Positions 7,383 to 7,511 of a stretch of 7,511 nt of DNA are shown here, one piece after another. Numbering within the stretch: position 1 is the stretch's first letter; every line of letters starts with the position of its first letter. The position numbers and the translations under genes are program-made. Under the pieces are notes generated by a model. That model was not told the DNA's origin. It saw nothing but the letters and a program-made list of their open reading frames with translations, and did not search any database. Source of the DNA: Bdellovibrionales bacterium (GTDB lineage: Bacteria; Bdellovibrionota; Bdellovibrionia; Bdellovibrionales; JAMPXM01); NCBI GenBank assembly GCA_005792225.1, contig SXSP01000502.1, positions 1 through 7,511 of the forward strand, written 5' to 3'.

Positions 7383-7396
7383 TATGGTCGAGTTTG

Positions 7397-7418
7397 TGAT
7401 GGGTGCGCAATTCCATCA
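7397..7418. repeat. Inverted repeat upstream of the SH3/Asp-box gene
   Basis: TGATGG (7397-7402) and CCATCA (7413-7418) are perfect inverted copies around ten bases. It ends 15 bases before the minus-strand start codon, so it could be an operator half-site pair or a small hairpin close to the start codon of that gene's mRNA. Six-base arms can occur by chance. Confidence 0.35.
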
Positions 7419-7421
7419 AGA

Positions 7422-7440
7422 CCAGATCAATCGCGTCTGG
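7422..7440. repeat. Second inverted repeat in the same upstream region
   Basis: CCAGAT (7422-7427) can pair with GTCTGG (7435-7440), five Watson-Crick pairs plus one wobble, around a seven-base loop. It lies three bases beyond the first repeat. Confidence 0.3.
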
Positions 7441-7452
7441 ACCACGGTGGAG

Positions 7453-7471
7453 GTGTGCGCTACGCTCACAC
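7453..7471. repeat. Third inverted repeat in the same upstream region
   Basis: GTGTG (7453-7457) pairs with CACAC (7467-7471). After one C-T mismatch, GC pairs with GC around a TAC loop. There is no T-run next to it on either strand, so it is not called a terminator. Confidence 0.3.
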
Positions 7472-7511
7472 TCGAATGAGATCTGTCCTTTCGAAACTTC
7501 TTTTTTCTTTA

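Larger units (their letters stand above)
7383..7511. other. Upstream region of the minus-strand gene, no confident gene
   Basis: These 129 bases hold the three inverted repeats and, near the right edge, the palindrome TTTCGAAA (7489-7496) and a T-rich plus strand (A-rich upstream of the minus-strand gene). A promoter for the minus-strand gene would be expected here, but I see no convincing -35/-10 pair. Confidence 0.5.

Noticed and set aside
7379..7384. CATAAT (minus strand) just at the start codon of the SH3/Asp-box gene as a -10 box
   Set aside because: Transcription would begin inside the gene past its ATG, so it could not serve this start; there is also no good -35 at the right distance.
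7384..7479. Short plus-strand frame from ATG 7384 to TGA, 31 codons
   Set aside because: No ribosome-binding site, no recognisable product, and it overlaps the upstream region and inverted repeats of the minus-strand gene.

Overview
The window looks like ordinary chromosomal DNA from a GC-moderate Gram-negative bacterium. Evidence for this is a KdpD/KdpE pair, a lipoprotein signal ending in LAGC, a Sec-type signal peptide and a bacterial acyltransferase. The 383-residue protein at 4201-5352 recalls a conserved family I know from Bdellovibrio-like and myxobacterial genomes (TIGR04552-type annotation). I therefore favour Bdellovibrionota or a former deltaproteobacterium. That placement rests on memory and was not searched. 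I see no insertion sequence, integrase, tRNA, rRNA or CRISPR array.

Layout: (1) 1-3231, plus strand: kdpD, cut at the window's left edge inside its Walker A motif, then kdpE, which overlaps it by 26 bases. Together they form the K+/turgor-responsive two-component system; the KdpFABC pump genes, if present, lie to the left. (2) 3232-4103: a 203-base gap with no convincing promoter or terminator, then an unrecognised lipoprotein. (3) 4104-6083: after a hairpin and a short T-run, a two-gene operon whose stop and start codons overlap. It comprises a cytoplasmic protein and a PlsC-type 1-acylglycerol-3-phosphate acyltransferase. (4) 6090-7382, minus strand: a secreted protein with SH3-like repeats and three C-terminal Asp-box motifs, convergent with plsC with only six bases between the stops. 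(5) 7383-7511: upstream region of that gene, with three consecutive short inverted repeats and no confident gene.

The most interesting point is in the first gene of the (3) operon. Its C-terminal half carries the landmark residues of a RelA/SpoT (p)ppGpp synthetase domain at matching spacing: S-x2-K, then D-x4-R, and near the end EIQI followed at the expected distance by G, AH and YK. The substrate-binding segment between these landmarks is strongly altered and holds a charged helical insertion. The protein is thus a candidate divergent RelA/SpoT-fold nucleotidyltransferase (or a catalytically dead relative), translationally coupled to a phospholipid-synthesis enzyme. The fold assignment comes from motif reading by eye, and the functional link to lipid synthesis is inference.
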